Notes: generated by a model not told the origin, from the sequence alone. A DNA stretch of 64,000 nt from Georgenia sp. SYP-B2076 (GCF_003991205.1 NZ_RXOZ01000005.1:1-64000), one strand, 5' to 3'. Positions 18,342 through 30,282 are shown, counted from the stretch's first letter. Program-made: numbers and translations.

Positions 18342-19363
18342 GCCTGCTCCTCCCCGGCCACCCGCAGCGCCCGCCCGGTCAGCTCGAGGAACGTGTCTTC
18401 CAGGGTCCGCCGGTGCAGGGAGACCTGAGCGCCGGCATACCCGGCCCCGGTCAGGGCGGCCCCGACGGCGGCGAGGGTGCCGCCGTCGACCACCCCCGCG
18501 GGCGTCGCGACCTCGACCCGGTCGTCGGCGGCGACGACGGCCAGCGCGGCCTGGCCGGCGCGGCCGAGCCCCGCGCCCAGGGCCGCGGCCACCGCCTCCG
18601 CCGTCGTGCCCGGTGGCGGTGCGACCTGGACCCGGGTGCCGCCGGTCAGCGCCTGCGGCGTGCCCTCGGCGATGACCCGGCCGGCGTCGATGATCACCAC
18701 CTGATCCGCGAGCTCCTCGGCCTCGGTCATGAGGTGGGTGGTGAGCAGCAGGGACGTGCCCTGCGCGCGGAGCTCACGCAGGAGGTCCCAGACCGCCAGG
18801 CGCGACTGCGGGTCCAGCCCCGCGGACGGCTCGTCGAGGAAGACCAGCTCGGGACGGCCGATGACCGCCGCGGCGAGGGCCAGGCGCTGGCGCTGCCCGC
18901 CGGAGAGCCGGCGCACCGACGTGCGCGCGACGTCCTCCAGGCCGAGGCGCGTGAGCAGCGCGGCCGGCTCGAGCGGCCGGGCGTGCAGGCGGGAGAGGTG
19001 CTCCAGCACGGCGCCCGCCCTCGGCGCCATCGGCAGGCCGCCCTCCTGGAGCATCACGCCGACGCGCTCGCGCAGGTAGGCGTCCGCGCCGCGGGCGGAG
19101 CGGTCCGTGCCCAGCACCTCGACGGTGCCGGCGTCGGGGCGGCGCAGCCCCTCGCAGCACTCGATGGTGGTGGTCTTGCCCGCGCCGTTGGGACCGAGGA
19201 CGGCGGTCAGCCGCCCGCGCTCCGCCGTCAGGGACAGCCCGCGGACCACCTCCCGCGGGCCGTAGGCCTTGCGCAGCCCCCGCACCGCCAGGGCGGGACC
19301 CGCGGGCGCCGGTGTGGGTGCGCGGTGGGAGGCTGCGGGGGAGTCGACAGGAAGGGCAGGCAC
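18338..19363 (-). CDS. ABC transporter ATP-binding protein
   Basis: A 341-residue ATPase partner of the downstream permease. It has Walker A GPNGAGKTTT, the Q-loop region VGVMLQEGGLP, signature LSGGQRQRLALAA, Walker B LVFLDEPSAGLDP and the H-loop TTHLMTEAEEL. The C-terminal ~100 residues form the extra domain common in drug or lipid exporter ATPases of the CcmA/DrrA class. I start at GTG 19363 because a TACGCT box ends 6 nt before it; a GTG at 19369 is possible. Divergent from the suf operon. Confidence 0.87.
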   Translation of the reverse strand: MPALPVDSPAASHRAPTPAPAGPALAVRGLRKAYGPREVVRGLSLTAERGRLTAVLGPNGAGKTTTIECCEGLRRPDAGTVEVLGTDRSARGADAYLRERVGVMLQEGGLPMAPRAGAVLEHLSRLHARPLEPAALLTRLGLEDVARTSVRRLSGGQRQRLALAAAVIGRPELVFLDEPSAGLDPQSRLAVWDLLRELRAQGTSLLLTTHLMTEAEELADQVVIIDAGRVIAEGTPQALTGGTRVQVAPPPGTTAEAVAAALGAGLGRAGQAALAVVAADDRVEVATPAGVVDGGTLAAVGAALTGAGYAGAQVSLHRRTLEDTFLELTGRALRVAGEEQA

Positions 19364-19369
19364 CAGCAC

Positions 19370-19375
19370 AGCGTA
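19370..19375 (-). promoter_or_regulatory. -10 box of the ABC ATPase gene
   Basis: On the minus strand TACGCT ends 6 nt before GTG 19363, with no ribosome site between. Leaderless initiation is inferred. Confidence 0.5.
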
Positions 19376-19413
19376 GGTGGCGCCGTGCCGCTCCTCACAG
19401 CCAGGTAAGTGTG

Positions 19414-19459
19414 TCCTTCCTTGCGGGGAAGGATTTAGGGAACGACAATGTTACCTAAA
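19414..19459 (+). promoter_or_regulatory. suf promoter with two dyads over -35 and -10
   Basis: The -35 box TTGCGG (19421-19426) and -10 box GACAAT (19444-19449) are 17 bp apart. Each is the 6-nt loop of a dyad: TCCTTCC/GGAAGGA around the -35 (19414-19433) and TTTAGGGAAC/GTTACCTAAA around the -10 (19434-19459, one mismatch). The second contains AAC-N6-GTT, the core of the CAAC-N6-GTTG site described for SufR in cyanobacteria and Streptomyces. Repression by the first gene of the operon, sufR, is inferred. The leader is about 90 nt. Confidence 0.75.
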
Positions 19460-19545
19460 GACGGGGCGCGATCTCGGCCTCGTGAGCACCCCGCGGGCAG
19501 GGCCCGCGCGCACGAACCACCACGGCAGGAGGGAGGTCCACGCCC

Positions 19546-20343
19546 ATGAGCACGTCCGTACCGGTCACCATCGGTCGACGGGGAGCGGTCGTCAACCCTG
19601 AGGCGGAGCCGCCCACCCACGAGCGCGTGCTCGAGCTCGTCGTCGAGCAGGGCCCCGTCAGCGCGGCGACGCTGGCGCGGGTGCTCGAGCTGACCCCGGC
19701 CGCCGTGCGCCGCCACATCGGGCACCTGGAGGCGCAGGGCCAGATCGTCGTCCACGAGCCGGCCGGAGCCGGCGCGCGCCGTCGTGGGCGCCCCGCCAGG
19801 CACTACGTCGCCACCGACGCCGGCCGCGCGGTCCTGACCGACGCGTACTCGGACCTCGCGACGCACGCCCTCGACTTCCTCGTCCAGGCCGCCGGTCCCG
19901 GCGCGCTGGACGCCTTTGCCGAGGCGCGGGTCGGCGAGGTCGAGCGGCGGTACGCCCCGCTCCTTGAGGTGGCCGGCCCGGCGCCGGCGGACAGGGTCCG
20001 CGCGCTCGCCGTGGCCCTGACCGCGGACGGCTACGCCGCGACCACGCGCACCGTGGGCCCGGAGGGCTTCGCGCTGCAGCTGTGCCAGGGGCACTGTCCC
20101 GTCCAGGAGGTCGCGAAGGCCTTCCCCCAGCTGTGCGAGGCCGAGACCCAGGCGTTCTCCCGCCTCCTCGGCGTCCACGTGCAGCGTCTGGCCACCATCA
20201 GCGGCGGCGAGCACGTCTGCACCACCCACATCCCTCTCTCCACGGTCCCCGTCCCGCGCGCCACCCAGCTGCGTGGCGCCCCGGGCCGCCGTTCCCAGAC
20301 CACCACGTCGCCCGCGGGCGACGTCACGGAAGGAAACCGATGA
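19546..20343 (+). CDS. sufR: SufR, iron-sulfur sensing repressor
   Basis: A 265-residue DeoR/ArsR-type winged-helix regulator. The helix-turn-helix covers [24 protein letters not shown]'s region at ~35-60, followed by the wing motif [17 protein letters not shown]. Cluster-binding cysteines are Cys180, Cys184 and Cys197 (CQGHC and LCEAE) plus Cys225, the arrangement of Fe-S SufR proteins. When its cluster is intact it represses the suf operon. Ribosome site GGAGGGAGG precedes the ATG. Its stop overlaps the sufB start (ATGA). The AAC-N6-GTT dyad at the promoter is the likely operator. Confidence 0.92.
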   Translation: MSTSVPVTIGRRGAVVNPEAEPPTHERVLELVVEQGPVSAATLARVLELTPAAVRRHIGHLEAQGQIVVHEPAGAGARRRGRPARHYVATDAGRAVLTDAYSDLATHALDFLVQAAGPGALDAFAEARVGEVERRYAPLLEVAGPAPADRVRALAVALTADGYAATTRTVGPEGFALQLCQGHCPVQEVAKAFPQLCEAETQAFSRLLGVHVQRLATISGGEHVCTTHIPLSTVPVPRATQLRGAPGRRSQTTTSPAGDVTEGNR

Positions 20344-21791
20344 CAAGTCCCACCCAGCAGGCGGTCAAGGCGCAAGGCGCGCCGATGACCCAGGACGAGA
20401 CGATCGCCTCGATCGGCAACTACAACTACGGCTGGCACGACGCCGACGACAAGGGCGCCAACGCCCGTCGCGGGGTGGATGCCGATGTGGTGCGCAACAT
20501 CTCGGCCCTGAAGGACGAGCCGGAGTGGATGCTCAAGCGCCGCCTCAAGGCCCTGAACCTCTTCGACAAGAAGCCCATGCCCAGCTGGGGTGCGGACCTG
20601 AGCGGTATCGACTTCGACAACATCAAGTACTTCGTGCGCTCCACGGAGAAGCAGGCCACCACCTGGGACGAGCTGCCCGACGACATCAAGAACACCTATG
20701 ACCGCCTGGGCATCCCCGAGGCGGAGAAGCAGCGCCTCGTCGCGGGCGTCGCCGCCCAGTACGAGTCCGAGGTCGTCTACCACCAGATCCGCGAGGACCT
20801 GGAGAAGCAGGGCGTGATCTTCCTCGACACCGACACCGGCCTGCGCGAGCACCCGGAGATCTTCGAGGAGTACTTCGGCTCCGTGATCCCGGCGGGGGAC
20901 AACAAGTTCGCCTCGCTCAACACCGCCGTGTGGTCGGGCGGCTCCTTCGTCTACGTCCCCAAGGGCGTGCACGTCGAGATCCCCCTGCAGGCCTACTTCC
21001 GCATCAACACGGAGAACATGGGCCAGTTCGAGCGGACGCTGATCATCGCGGACGAGGGCTCCTACGTGCACTACGTCGAGGGCTGCACCGCGCCGATCTA
21101 CAAGTCCGACTCGCTGCACTCGGCGGTCGTGGAGATCATCGTCAAGAAGGACGCCCGCGTCCGGTACACGACGATCCAGAACTGGTCGAACAACGTCTAC
21201 AACCTGGTGACCAAGCGCGCCACGGTCGAGGCCGGCGGCTCCATGGAGTGGGTCGACGGCAACATCGGCTCCAAGGTCACCATGAAGTACCCGGCGGTCT
21301 ACCTCATGGGCGAGCACGCCCGCGGGGAGACGCTCTCCATCGCCTTCGCCGGTGAGGGGCAGCACCAGGACACCGGCTCCAAGATGGTGCACCTGGCGCC
21401 CAACACGTCCTCCTCGATCGTGTCCAAGTCCGTCGCCCGCGGCGGCGGGCGCGCGTCCTACCGCGGCCTGGTGCAGGTGCTCGAGGGCGCCACCCACTCC
21501 AAGTCCAACGTGCTGTGCGACGCGCTGCTGGTGGACCAGATCTCCCGCTCCGACACCTACCCCTACGTCGACGTCCGTGTCGACGACGTCGAGATGGGCC
21601 ACGAGGCCACCGTCTCGAAGGTGAGCGAGGACCAGCTGTTCTACCTGATGTCCCGCGGGATGCCCGAGACGGAGGCCATGGCGATGATCGTGCGCGGGTT
21701 CATCGAGCCCATCGCGCGCGAGCTGCCGATGGAGTACGCCCTCGAGCTCAACCGCCTGATCGAGCTGCAGATGGAAGGGGCCGTCGGCTGA
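20340..21791 (+). CDS. sufB: Fe-S cluster assembly protein SufB
   Basis: A 483-residue scaffold subunit of the SufBCD complex, on which Fe-S clusters are built. Family markers are [10 protein letters not shown] near the N-terminus, [31 protein letters not shown] with a conserved Cys, [20 protein letters not shown], and the C-terminal helix [23 protein letters not shown] overlaps the sufR stop by 4 nt; upstream AAGGAAACCG serves as ribosome site. No intein is present, unlike some mycobacterial SufB. Confidence 0.97.
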   Translation: MTSPTQQAVKAQGAPMTQDETIASIGNYNYGWHDADDKGANARRGVDADVVRNISALKDEPEWMLKRRLKALNLFDKKPMPSWGADLSGIDFDNIKYFVRSTEKQATTWDELPDDIKNTYDRLGIPEAEKQRLVAGVAAQYESEVVYHQIREDLEKQGVIFLDTDTGLREHPEIFEEYFGSVIPAGDNKFASLNTAVWSGGSFVYVPKGVHVEIPLQAYFRINTENMGQFERTLIIADEGSYVHYVEGCTAPIYKSDSLHSAVVEIIVKKDARVRYTTIQNWSNNVYNLVTKRATVEAGGSMEWVDGNIGSKVTMKYPAVYLMGEHARGETLSIAFAGEGQHQDTGSKMVHLAPNTSSSIVSKSVARGGGRASYRGLVQVLEGATHSKSNVLCDALLVDQISRSDTYPYVDVRVDDVEMGHEATVSKVSEDQLFYLMSRGMPETEAMAMIVRGFIEPIARELPMEYALELNRLIELQMEGAVG

Positions 21792-23008
21792 TGACCGCCG
21801 CCACAACGAACATGTCCACCGACCACTCCCGCGCCACCGCGGACGGCGCGCACACCCATGGCCGGGGCGGCACGCCCGAGGCCTCCCGCGGTGACCGCGC
21901 GACGTCCTTCGACCTGGCCGCGTTCAAGGTCCCCACGGGCCGCGAGGAGGACTGGCGGTTCTCGCCGGTCGACCGCCTCCAGCGGCTCTTCGCGGGCGGC
22001 CTGACGGGCACGGGCCCGAGCATCACGGTGGAGAAGGACGACGCCGTGCGCGTCGAGCGCGTCGGCCGCGACGACCCCCGCCTGGGGACCGTCGGAGCGC
22101 CCGGGGACCGCATCTCCGCCGTCGCGTGGGAGTCCTTCGGCGAGGCGACGGTCATCACCGTGCCGCGCAACCACGTGGGCGCGCAGCACACGATGGTCGC
22201 CATCAACGGCGACGAGCTCTCCGCCGCCGCGCCCGCCGCCCAGCACCTTCTGGTGGTCGCCGAGGAGCTCAGCGAGTCCCTCGTGGTCCTGGACCACCGC
22301 GGCACCGCCGAGGTGGCGCAGACCGTGGAGATCGACGTCCGTGACGGCGCGCACCTCACGCTCGTCTCCGTCCAGGACTGGGCGGACGGGGCCGTGCACG
22401 TGGGCAACCACCGCATCCGCGTGGGCCGCGACGCGCACCTCAAGCACATCGTCGTCACGCTCGGCGGGGACATCGTGCGCCTGACGCCGGACGTGGCCTT
22501 CGCGGCCCCCGGCGGCGACGTCGAGCTGCTCGGCCTGTACTTCACCGACGCCGGACAGCACCAGGAGCACCGCCTCTTCGTCGACCACGCCGTGCCCAGC
22601 TGCAAGTCCCGCGCCACCTACAAGGGCGCCCTGCAGGGCCAGGACGCGCACTCGGTGTGGGTGGGGGACGTCCTGATCCGCCACGAGGCCGAGGGCACGG
22701 ACACCTACGAGCTCAACCGGAACCTCGTCCTGACCGAGGGCGCCCGCGCGGACTCGGTGCCGAACCTGGAGATCGAGACCGGGGAGATCGAGGGGGCCGG
22801 CCACGCCAGCGCCACCGGTCGCTTCGACGACGAGCAGCTGTTCTACCTGCGCTCGCGCGGGATCCCCGAGGCCGACGCCCGTCGCCTGGTGGTCCGCGGC
22901 TTCTTCGCCGAGCTCATCAACCAGATCGGCGTCCCGCTCGTCCAGGAGCGGCTGATGGCCGCCATCGAGGTCGAGCTCGACCGCACGATGGAGTCGGCGT
23001 CCCGATGA
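21791..23008 (+). CDS. sufD: Fe-S cluster assembly protein SufD
   Basis: A 405-residue paralogue of SufB that pairs with it. It has VPTGREEDWRFSPVDRL near the N-terminus, the beta-helix core, SCKSRATYKGALQGQDAHSV, and the C-terminal helix YLRSRGIPEADARRLVVRGF. The start overlaps the sufB stop by one base (TGATG). The first ~35 residues are polar and variable; a later ATG at 21812 is possible. Next gene overlaps by 4 nt. Confidence 0.95.
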   Translation: MTAATTNMSTDHSRATADGAHTHGRGGTPEASRGDRATSFDLAAFKVPTGREEDWRFSPVDRLQRLFAGGLTGTGPSITVEKDDAVRVERVGRDDPRLGTVGAPGDRISAVAWESFGEATVITVPRNHVGAQHTMVAINGDELSAAAPAAQHLLVVAEELSESLVVLDHRGTAEVAQTVEIDVRDGAHLTLVSVQDWADGAVHVGNHRIRVGRDAHLKHIVVTLGGDIVRLTPDVAFAAPGGDVELLGLYFTDAGQHQEHRLFVDHAVPSCKSRATYKGALQGQDAHSVWVGDVLIRHEAEGTDTYELNRNLVLTEGARADSVPNLEIETGEIEGAGHASATGRFDDEQLFYLRSRGIPEADARRLVVRGFFAELINQIGVPLVQERLMAAIEVELDRTMESASR

Positions 23009-23352
23009 GCGCCCAGCACGCCTGCGACACCGCCGACCTCGAGCCCGGCGAGGCCATGCGCCTCGAGCTCGAGACGGCGGACGGCTCGCCCCTGCCCGTC
23101 GCGCTCGTGCGCGACGAGGAGGGGGAGTTCCACGCCATCTCGGACATCTGCTCGCACGGGCAGGTGAACCTCTCCGACGGCGAGGTCGAGGGCTGCACCA
23201 TCGAGTGCTGGCTGCACGGGTCGACCTTCGACCTGCGCACCGGCAAGCCGCTGAGCCTCCCGGCCACGCGGCCCGTCCCCGTCTACGCCGTGACCCTGGA
23301 CGGGGAGCGCGTCCTGGTCGACGTCGACGCCACCGCCGACGTCCCCAGCTGA
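23005..23352 (+). CDS. Rieske-type [2Fe-2S] ferredoxin of the suf operon
   Basis: A 115-residue small Rieske protein. The two ligand pairs are Cys-x-His in DICSHGQVNL and Cys-x2-His in ECWLHGSTFDL, giving the Cys2His2 [2Fe-2S] site, and the fold around RPVPVYAVTLDGE is typical of bacterial NirD/BphF-like ferredoxins. Such a gene between sufD and sufC is common in actinobacteria; it may give electrons to cluster assembly. The ATG overlaps the sufD stop by 4 nt. Confidence 0.92.
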   Translation: MSAQHACDTADLEPGEAMRLELETADGSPLPVALVRDEEGEFHAISDICSHGQVNLSDGEVEGCTIECWLHGSTFDLRTGKPLSLPATRPVPVYAVTLDGERVLVDVDATADVPS

Positions 23353-23397
23353 CGCCCCCGTCCCCCCGCCTCCTGAAGGAAGAGAAGAAACCCTCTG

Positions 23398-25991
<2,594 letters not shown>

Positions 25992-25995
<4 letters not shown>

Positions 25996-26345
25996 GCGAG
26001 ACCATCAACCCCTCGCCGGCCACGGCCGACGCCTCGCCGACCACGGCGGCCGACGTCGAGGAGGCGATGCGCGACGTCATCGACCCCGAACTGGGCATCA
26101 ACGTCGTCGACCTCGGCCTGGTCTACGGCATCACCGTGGACCAGAACAGCGAGGCCGTCATCGACATGACCCTCACCTCGGCGGCGTGCCCGCTGACCGA
26201 CGTCATCGAGGATCAGGCCTCCATGGCTCTGGAGGGCCTCGTGGCCGGGATGCGCATCAACTGGGTGTGGATGCCGCCGTGGGGGCCGGAGAAGATCACC
26301 CCCGACGGCCGCGAGCAGCTGCGCGCCATCGGCTTCAACATCTAG
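25992..26345 (+). CDS. DUF59 (MIP18/PaaD-like) metal-sulfur assembly factor
   Basis: A 117-residue protein with the DUF59 fold: VEEAMRDVIDPELGINVVDLGLVYGI, then LTSAACPLTDVIEDQ holding the single conserved Cys, and a C-terminal MPPWGPEKITPDGREQL. These SufT-type factors help mature Fe-S proteins. It ends the suf operon; its ATG overlaps the sufU stop by 4 nt. The ~18-residue N-terminus is Pro/Ala/Thr-rich and probably disordered. Confidence 0.93.
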
Positions 26346-26358
26346 AGCTGGCAGGCCT

Positions 26359-26406
26359 GGACGGGCCCGCCCCGCGTCTCCCGCAGACGCGGCGCGGGGC
26401 CCGTCC
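26359..26406 (+). terminator. Large hairpin ending the suf operon
   Basis: A near-perfect stem of about 20 bp joins 26359-26379 (GGACGGGCCC, CCGCGTCT) with 26385-26406 around a 5-nt loop CCCGC; one base bulges. It starts 13 nt after the stop codon. No U-run, as often in high-GC actinobacteria. Confidence 0.65.
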
Positions 26407-26440
26407 GCGTGCCGGCTCGCGGCCCGTCCGCGTGCCGGCG

Positions 26441-26509
26441 CGGCCTGCGGCGTCCCGCCGGCACGGCCTGCGGCGTCCCGCCGGCACGGCCTGCGGCGTC
26501 CCGCCGGCG
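26441..26509. repeat. 23-bp tandem repeat, 3 copies
   Basis: CGGCCTGCGGCGTCCCGCCG plus GCA occurs three times (26441-26463, 26464-26486, 26487-26509; last base differs). It lies in the non-coding gap between the convergent suf operon and metallopeptidase gene, beside further CCCGTCCGCGTGCCGGC repeats at 26400-26440. Confidence 0.93.
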
Positions 26510-26527
26510 CGGGGCCTCGTGAGCCGC

Positions 26528-27397
26528 TCAGAGCTGGGCAGCGCCGAACGTGTCGCAGGCGGCCATCGTGCCCTGCTCGTACCCCGTGCTGAACCACCGC
26601 ACCCGCTGCTCCGCGGAGCCGTGCGTCCACGTGTCCGGGTTGACCTGCTGCCCCGCGCCGGCCTGGATGCGGTCGTCACCGACGGCGGCCGCGGCGCCGA
26701 GCGCGTCCTGGACCTGCTGGCGGGTGGGCGGCTGGAGGAACGTCACGCCGGTCTCGGGGTCGACGACGTTGGCGGCGTGGCCCACCCACAGCCCGGCGTA
26801 GCAGTCGGCCTGCAGCTCCAGGCGCACGCCGTCGGAGCTCGCCCCGGTGCCCTGCCGGTCGATGGTGGCCATCGTGCCGACCTGGTTCTGGATGTGGTGG
26901 CCCCACTCGTGGGCCACGATGTACTCCTGCGCCAGCGGGGCGTTCTCGGCGCCGAGCTGCTCGAGCTGGTCGAAGAAGCCGGTGTCGAGGTAGACGCTCG
27001 TGTCGGGCGGGCAGTAGAAGGGCCCGACGGCGGAGGTGGCGTCCCCACACCCGGTCGTGACGGAGCCCGTGAAGGTCTGGAAGGCCGGCTGGGCGTACTG
27101 GATGCCGGCCTGCTCGGGCAGGGCCGCGCCCCAGTACGCGTCCAGGGCCTCGGCCGTGGCCACCATGCGGCACTCCACGTTGGTGTTCGCGGCCTCGGCG
27201 CCGACGCACTCCCCGGACGCCGCGCCGCCCTCCTGCGCGGGCGTGTCCCCGCCGACGAGGCCCGAGATGTTCGTTCCGGTCAGGAGGTAGACCACGAGCA
27301 CCACGAGCCCCAGCCCGCCGCCGACGGCCGCGCCCTTGCCGCCGCGGGAGCGGCGCACCCGGTTGGGGTCGGTGCGGATGCCCTCGTTGAACGTCAT
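26528..27397 (-). CDS. Neutral zinc metallopeptidase, YpfJ family
   Basis: A 289-residue membrane-anchored protein. After a basic N-terminus (NRVRRSRGGKG) one helix (LGLVVLVVYLLTG) spans the membrane, then a secreted domain with the zinc motif HEWGH at residues 163-167 and a downstream ELQADCYAG segment giving the third ligand. Cys pairs (GECVG/VECRM and GCGDA/FYCPP) suggest disulfides. Substrates are unknown. I start at ATG 27397, since a TAGGTT box ends 8 nt before it; an in-frame TTG at 27406 overlaps that box and is unlikely. Confidence 0.88.
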   Translation of the reverse strand: MTFNEGIRTDPNRVRRSRGGKGAAVGGGLGLVVLVVYLLTGTNISGLVGGDTPAQEGGAASGECVGAEAANTNVECRMVATAEALDAYWGAALPEQAGIQYAQPAFQTFTGSVTTGCGDATSAVGPFYCPPDTSVYLDTGFFDQLEQLGAENAPLAQEYIVAHEWGHHIQNQVGTMATIDRQGTGASSDGVRLELQADCYAGLWVGHAANVVDPETGVTFLQPPTRQQVQDALGAAAAVGDDRIQAGAGQQVNPDTWTHGSAEQRVRWFSTGYEQGTMAACDTFGAAQL

Positions 27398-27405
27398 GGT
27401 CGACA

Positions 27406-27411
27406 AACCTA
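27406..27411 (-). promoter_or_regulatory. -10 box of the metallopeptidase gene
   Basis: TAGGTT on the minus strand ends 8 nt before ATG 27397. No ribosome site lies between, so leaderless transcription is inferred; this box decides the start. Confidence 0.6.
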
Positions 27412-27626
27412 GTCGCCGTCAGGGTCGGCGCCACCTCGAGGGCGACCTGGTGAGGAGATCGGGGATGGCCCTGCGGGGGAGCGTCTCGGGAAGCGCGCGG
27501 GCGGCCCGGGCACCGGCGGTCGTCCGTGTGACGCATCTTCCTCTGCCGGAATGGGGGGCCGCCGTACACTGGTGGGTGCGCGCCGGCGCGCTCCCCCCTT
27601 TCTTCACCATGTCTTGAGGTCTGCCT

Positions 27627-29240
27627 GTGATCACCGCCCACGACGTCTCCATGCGCATCGGCGCCCGGGAGCTCCTCCACGAGGCCTCCTTCCGTGTCGA
27701 CACGGGAATGCGCATCGGCCTCGTGGGGCGCAACGGCGCCGGCAAGACCACCCTCACCAAGCTGCTCTCGGGGCAGGACGCCACCTCCTCGGTGGTCCAG
27801 CACACCGGTGAGATCGTGCGCACCGGCGAGATCGGCTACCTCCCGCAGGACCCCCGCACCGGGGACCTGCACGTGCTCGCCCGGGACCGGGTGCTCTCGG
27901 CCCGGGGCCTCGACGAGATCGTGACCCGCATCCGCGCGGCCGAGCAGACCATGGCCACGGCCACCGGCGCCGAGCAGGAGAAGGCCATCGCGCGCTACGG
28001 ACGCCTGGACGCGGAGTTCGAGGCCCGCGGCGGGTGGGCGGCCGAGTCCGAGGCGGCGCGCATCACCTCCAACCTCGGGCTGCCCACCCGCGTGCTGGAG
28101 CAGCCGCTGGAGACCCTCTCGGGCGGGCAGCGCCGACGCGTCGAGCTCGCCCGGATCCTCTTCTCCGGCGTGGACACCCTCCTGCTCGACGAGCCCACGA
28201 ACCACCTCGACCACGACTCGATCCTGTGGCTGCGCGAGTACCTGCGGAACTACTCGGGCGGCTTCATCGTCATCAGCCACGACGTCGAGCTGCTGCGCGA
28301 GACCGTCAACCACGTCTTCTACCTCGACGCCAACCGTGGCGTGCTCGACGTCTACAACATGACGTGGGACCTCTACGTCAAGCAGCGCGAGGCCGACGAG
28401 AAGCGCCGGCGCCGCGAGCGGATGAACGCCGAGAAGAAGGCCGGGACGCTCATGGCGCAGGCCAACAAGATGCGCGCGAAGGCGACCAAGACCGTCGCGG
28501 CGCAGAACATGGCCCGCCGCGCGGAGCGGCTCCTCTCCGGCCTCGACGAGGTCCGCCAGGCGGACAAGGTCGCGCACCTGCGGTTCCCGGACCCGGCGCC
28601 CTGCGGGAAGACCCCGCTGATGGCGGAGGGCCTGAGCAAGTCCTACGGCTCCCTCGAGGTCTTCACCGACGTCGACCTCGCGATCGACCGCGGCTCCAAG
28701 GTCGTCATCCTCGGGCTCAACGGCTCGGGCAAGACGACGCTGCTGCGCATCCTCGGCGGCGTCGAGGACCCCGACACCGGCGAGATCATCGCGGGCCACG
28801 GCCTCAAGGTCGGCTACTACGCCCAGGAGCACGAGACCCTCGACGTCGAGCGCACCGTGGTGGAGAACCTCCGCTCGGCCGCGCCGGACCTGGACGAGAC
28901 GGGCGTGCGCAGCGTGCTCGGCTCGTTCCTCTTCTCGGGCGACGACGCGGACAAGCCGGCCAAGGTGCTCTCCGGCGGGGAGAAGACCCGCCTGGCGCTC
29001 GCGGTTCTGGTGGTCTCGTCCGCCAACGTGCTGCTCCTGGACGAGCCCACGAACAACCTCGACCCGGCCAGCCGCGAGGAGATCCTCGGTGCGCTGAGCA
29101 CCTTCACGGGCGCCGTCGTCCTGGTGACCCACGACGAGGGCGCGGTGGAGGCGCTCAACCCCGAGCGCGTCCTGCTGCTGCCGGACGCCGACGAGGACCT
29201 GTGGAGCGACACCTACCTCGAGCTGGTCACCCTCGCCTGA
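27627..29240 (+). CDS. ABC-F family ATPase
   Basis: A 537-residue soluble protein with two ABC domains and no membrane part. Domain 1 has GRNGAGKTTLTKLLSG and LSGGQRRRVELARIL with LLLDEPTNHLD; domain 2 has GLNGSGKTTLLRILGG and LSGGEKTRLALAVL with LLLDEPTNNLD. Between them is the charged helical linker (KRRRRERMNAEKKAGTLMAQ) that reaches the ribosomal P-site in ABC-F proteins. It is of the Ettp/EttA- or Uup-like housekeeping type; a resistance role cannot be told from sequence alone. GTG start; TACACT at 27565-27570 is a possible -10 box. Its 3' end overlaps the convergent SURF1 gene by 14 bp. Confidence 0.9.
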   Translation: MITAHDVSMRIGARELLHEASFRVDTGMRIGLVGRNGAGKTTLTKLLSGQDATSSVVQHTGEIVRTGEIGYLPQDPRTGDLHVLARDRVLSARGLDEIVTRIRAAEQTMATATGAEQEKAIARYGRLDAEFEARGGWAAESEAARITSNLGLPTRVLEQPLETLSGGQRRRVELARILFSGVDTLLLDEPTNHLDHDSILWLREYLRNYSGGFIVISHDVELLRETVNHVFYLDANRGVLDVYNMTWDLYVKQREADEKRRRRERMNAEKKAGTLMAQANKMRAKATKTVAAQNMARRAERLLSGLDEVRQADKVAHLRFPDPAPCGKTPLMAEGLSKSYGSLEVFTDVDLAIDRGSKVVILGLNGSGKTTLLRILGGVEDPDTGEIIAGHGLKVGYYAQEHETLDVERTVVENLRSAAPDLDETGVRSVLGSFLFSGDDADKPAKVLSGGEKTRLALAVLVVSSANVLLLDEPTNNLDPASREEILGALSTFTGAVVLVTHDEGAVEALNPERVLLLPDADEDLWSDTYLELVTLA

Positions 29241-30282
29241 CGGGCGAGCCGGGGGCCGGTGCGGCGTTCGCCGCCGAGCCCCGGTGTGGCAGGGCGTCCG
29301 CTGGCGGGGTCGTGGACGCGTCCCCGTCGACCGCCGGCACGCTCGTGCCGGCCTGGCCCGCCCCGGCCTGCCCTGCGGCCGCGCCGTCCGCCGCCGGCGT
29401 GTCCTCTGGCCGCGGGGCGGCGGCGAGCTGCGCGTCGACGAGCGCGTCCTCCTCCACCTCGGCGCTGCGCGCGCGCCGCACGGGCGCGTGCCCGGCGTTC
29501 TCTGCCGCCTCGCGCCGGGCGAGGATCACGATCGCCGCGAGGGCGCCGGCCGCGAAGAACCACCACTGGAACGCGTAGGACAGGTTCGTGCCGTAGCTCG
29601 ACTCGGGTCGGGTGTAGCCGCCCAGGGCCACCTGCGGCGCGGGGTCCTCGGACACGGCCTGCACATAGCCGTCCAGGACGGGCAGCGCGGCGACCTCGGC
29701 CAGGTCCGTGACCGTCGCGACGCCGGCGAGCACCTGGGTGGGCGCGAGGGTGTAGATCTGACCGGTCGGTGCGGCACGGTCGAACGGCTGCTCCGCCACC
29801 CGGAGCCGGCCCGTGACCGTCACGTCACCGGGTGGGGGCTGCGGCAGGTCGGCGCGGGCGGCCTCCCCGTCCTCGGCGGCGGCCCAGCCGCGGTCGACGA
29901 CGACGAGCACGTCCTCGCCGCCGGCGCGGGCGACGAACGGGGCGATGACGTGCACGGCCGGGGTGCCGTCGACGGGGCGGTTGCGCAGCAGCACGGTGCC
30001 GCCCGGGGCGTAGTGGCCGGTGAGCTGCACGGGCCGCCACTCCTCGGCGGCCCGCACGGGCCCGGCGGGGGCGGGAAGGAGGTCCGTGAGCGCCACGGGC
30101 TCGGCGTCGTACGCGGCGGCCACCTGGGCGGCCTGCGCGGACCTGGTCTCGTACCGGCCCCACTGCCACATGCCGAGGAACACGCAGGCGACCGAGACGA
30201 CGACCATCGCGCCGATGAGCCGCAGCCACCGGCCCGTGGTGAGGAACGCGTAGCGCCCGCGTCGGGCTTCCGGGCGGCTCAC
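29227..30282 (-). CDS. SURF1-family cytochrome oxidase assembly protein
   Basis: A 351-residue protein with two membrane helices flanking an extracytoplasmic domain: helix 1 (LIGAMVVVSVACVFLGMWQWGRYETR) contains the family GxWQxxR-like segment, and helix 2 (YAFQWWFFAAGALAAIVILA) has the QWW motif; VLLRNRPVDGTPAVHV lies between. SURF1 helps heme A insertion into cytochrome oxidase and fits with ctaA at 16439. A ~100-residue disordered Ala/Pro/Gly tail follows helix 2. GTG start overlaps the preceding stop (GTGA). Confidence 0.88.
   Translation of the reverse strand: MSRPEARRGRYAFLTTGRWLRLIGAMVVVSVACVFLGMWQWGRYETRSAQAAQVAAAYDAEPVALTDLLPAPAGPVRAAEEWRPVQLTGHYAPGGTVLLRNRPVDGTPAVHVIAPFVARAGGEDVLVVVDRGWAAAEDGEAARADLPQPPPGDVTVTGRLRVAEQPFDRAAPTGQIYTLAPTQVLAGVATVTDLAEVAALPVLDGYVQAVSEDPAPQVALGGYTRPESSYGTNLSYAFQWWFFAAGALAAIVILARREAAENAGHAPVRRARSAEVEEDALVDAQLAAAPRPEDTPAADGAAAGQAGAGQAGTSVPAVDGDASTTPPADALPHRGSAANAAPAPGSPVRRG

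Noticed and set aside
26676-29132. 818-codon minus-strand open frame across the ABC-F gene.
   Set aside because: It is antisense to a clear two-domain ABC-F protein and joins the shadow of the metallopeptidase; no motif is found.
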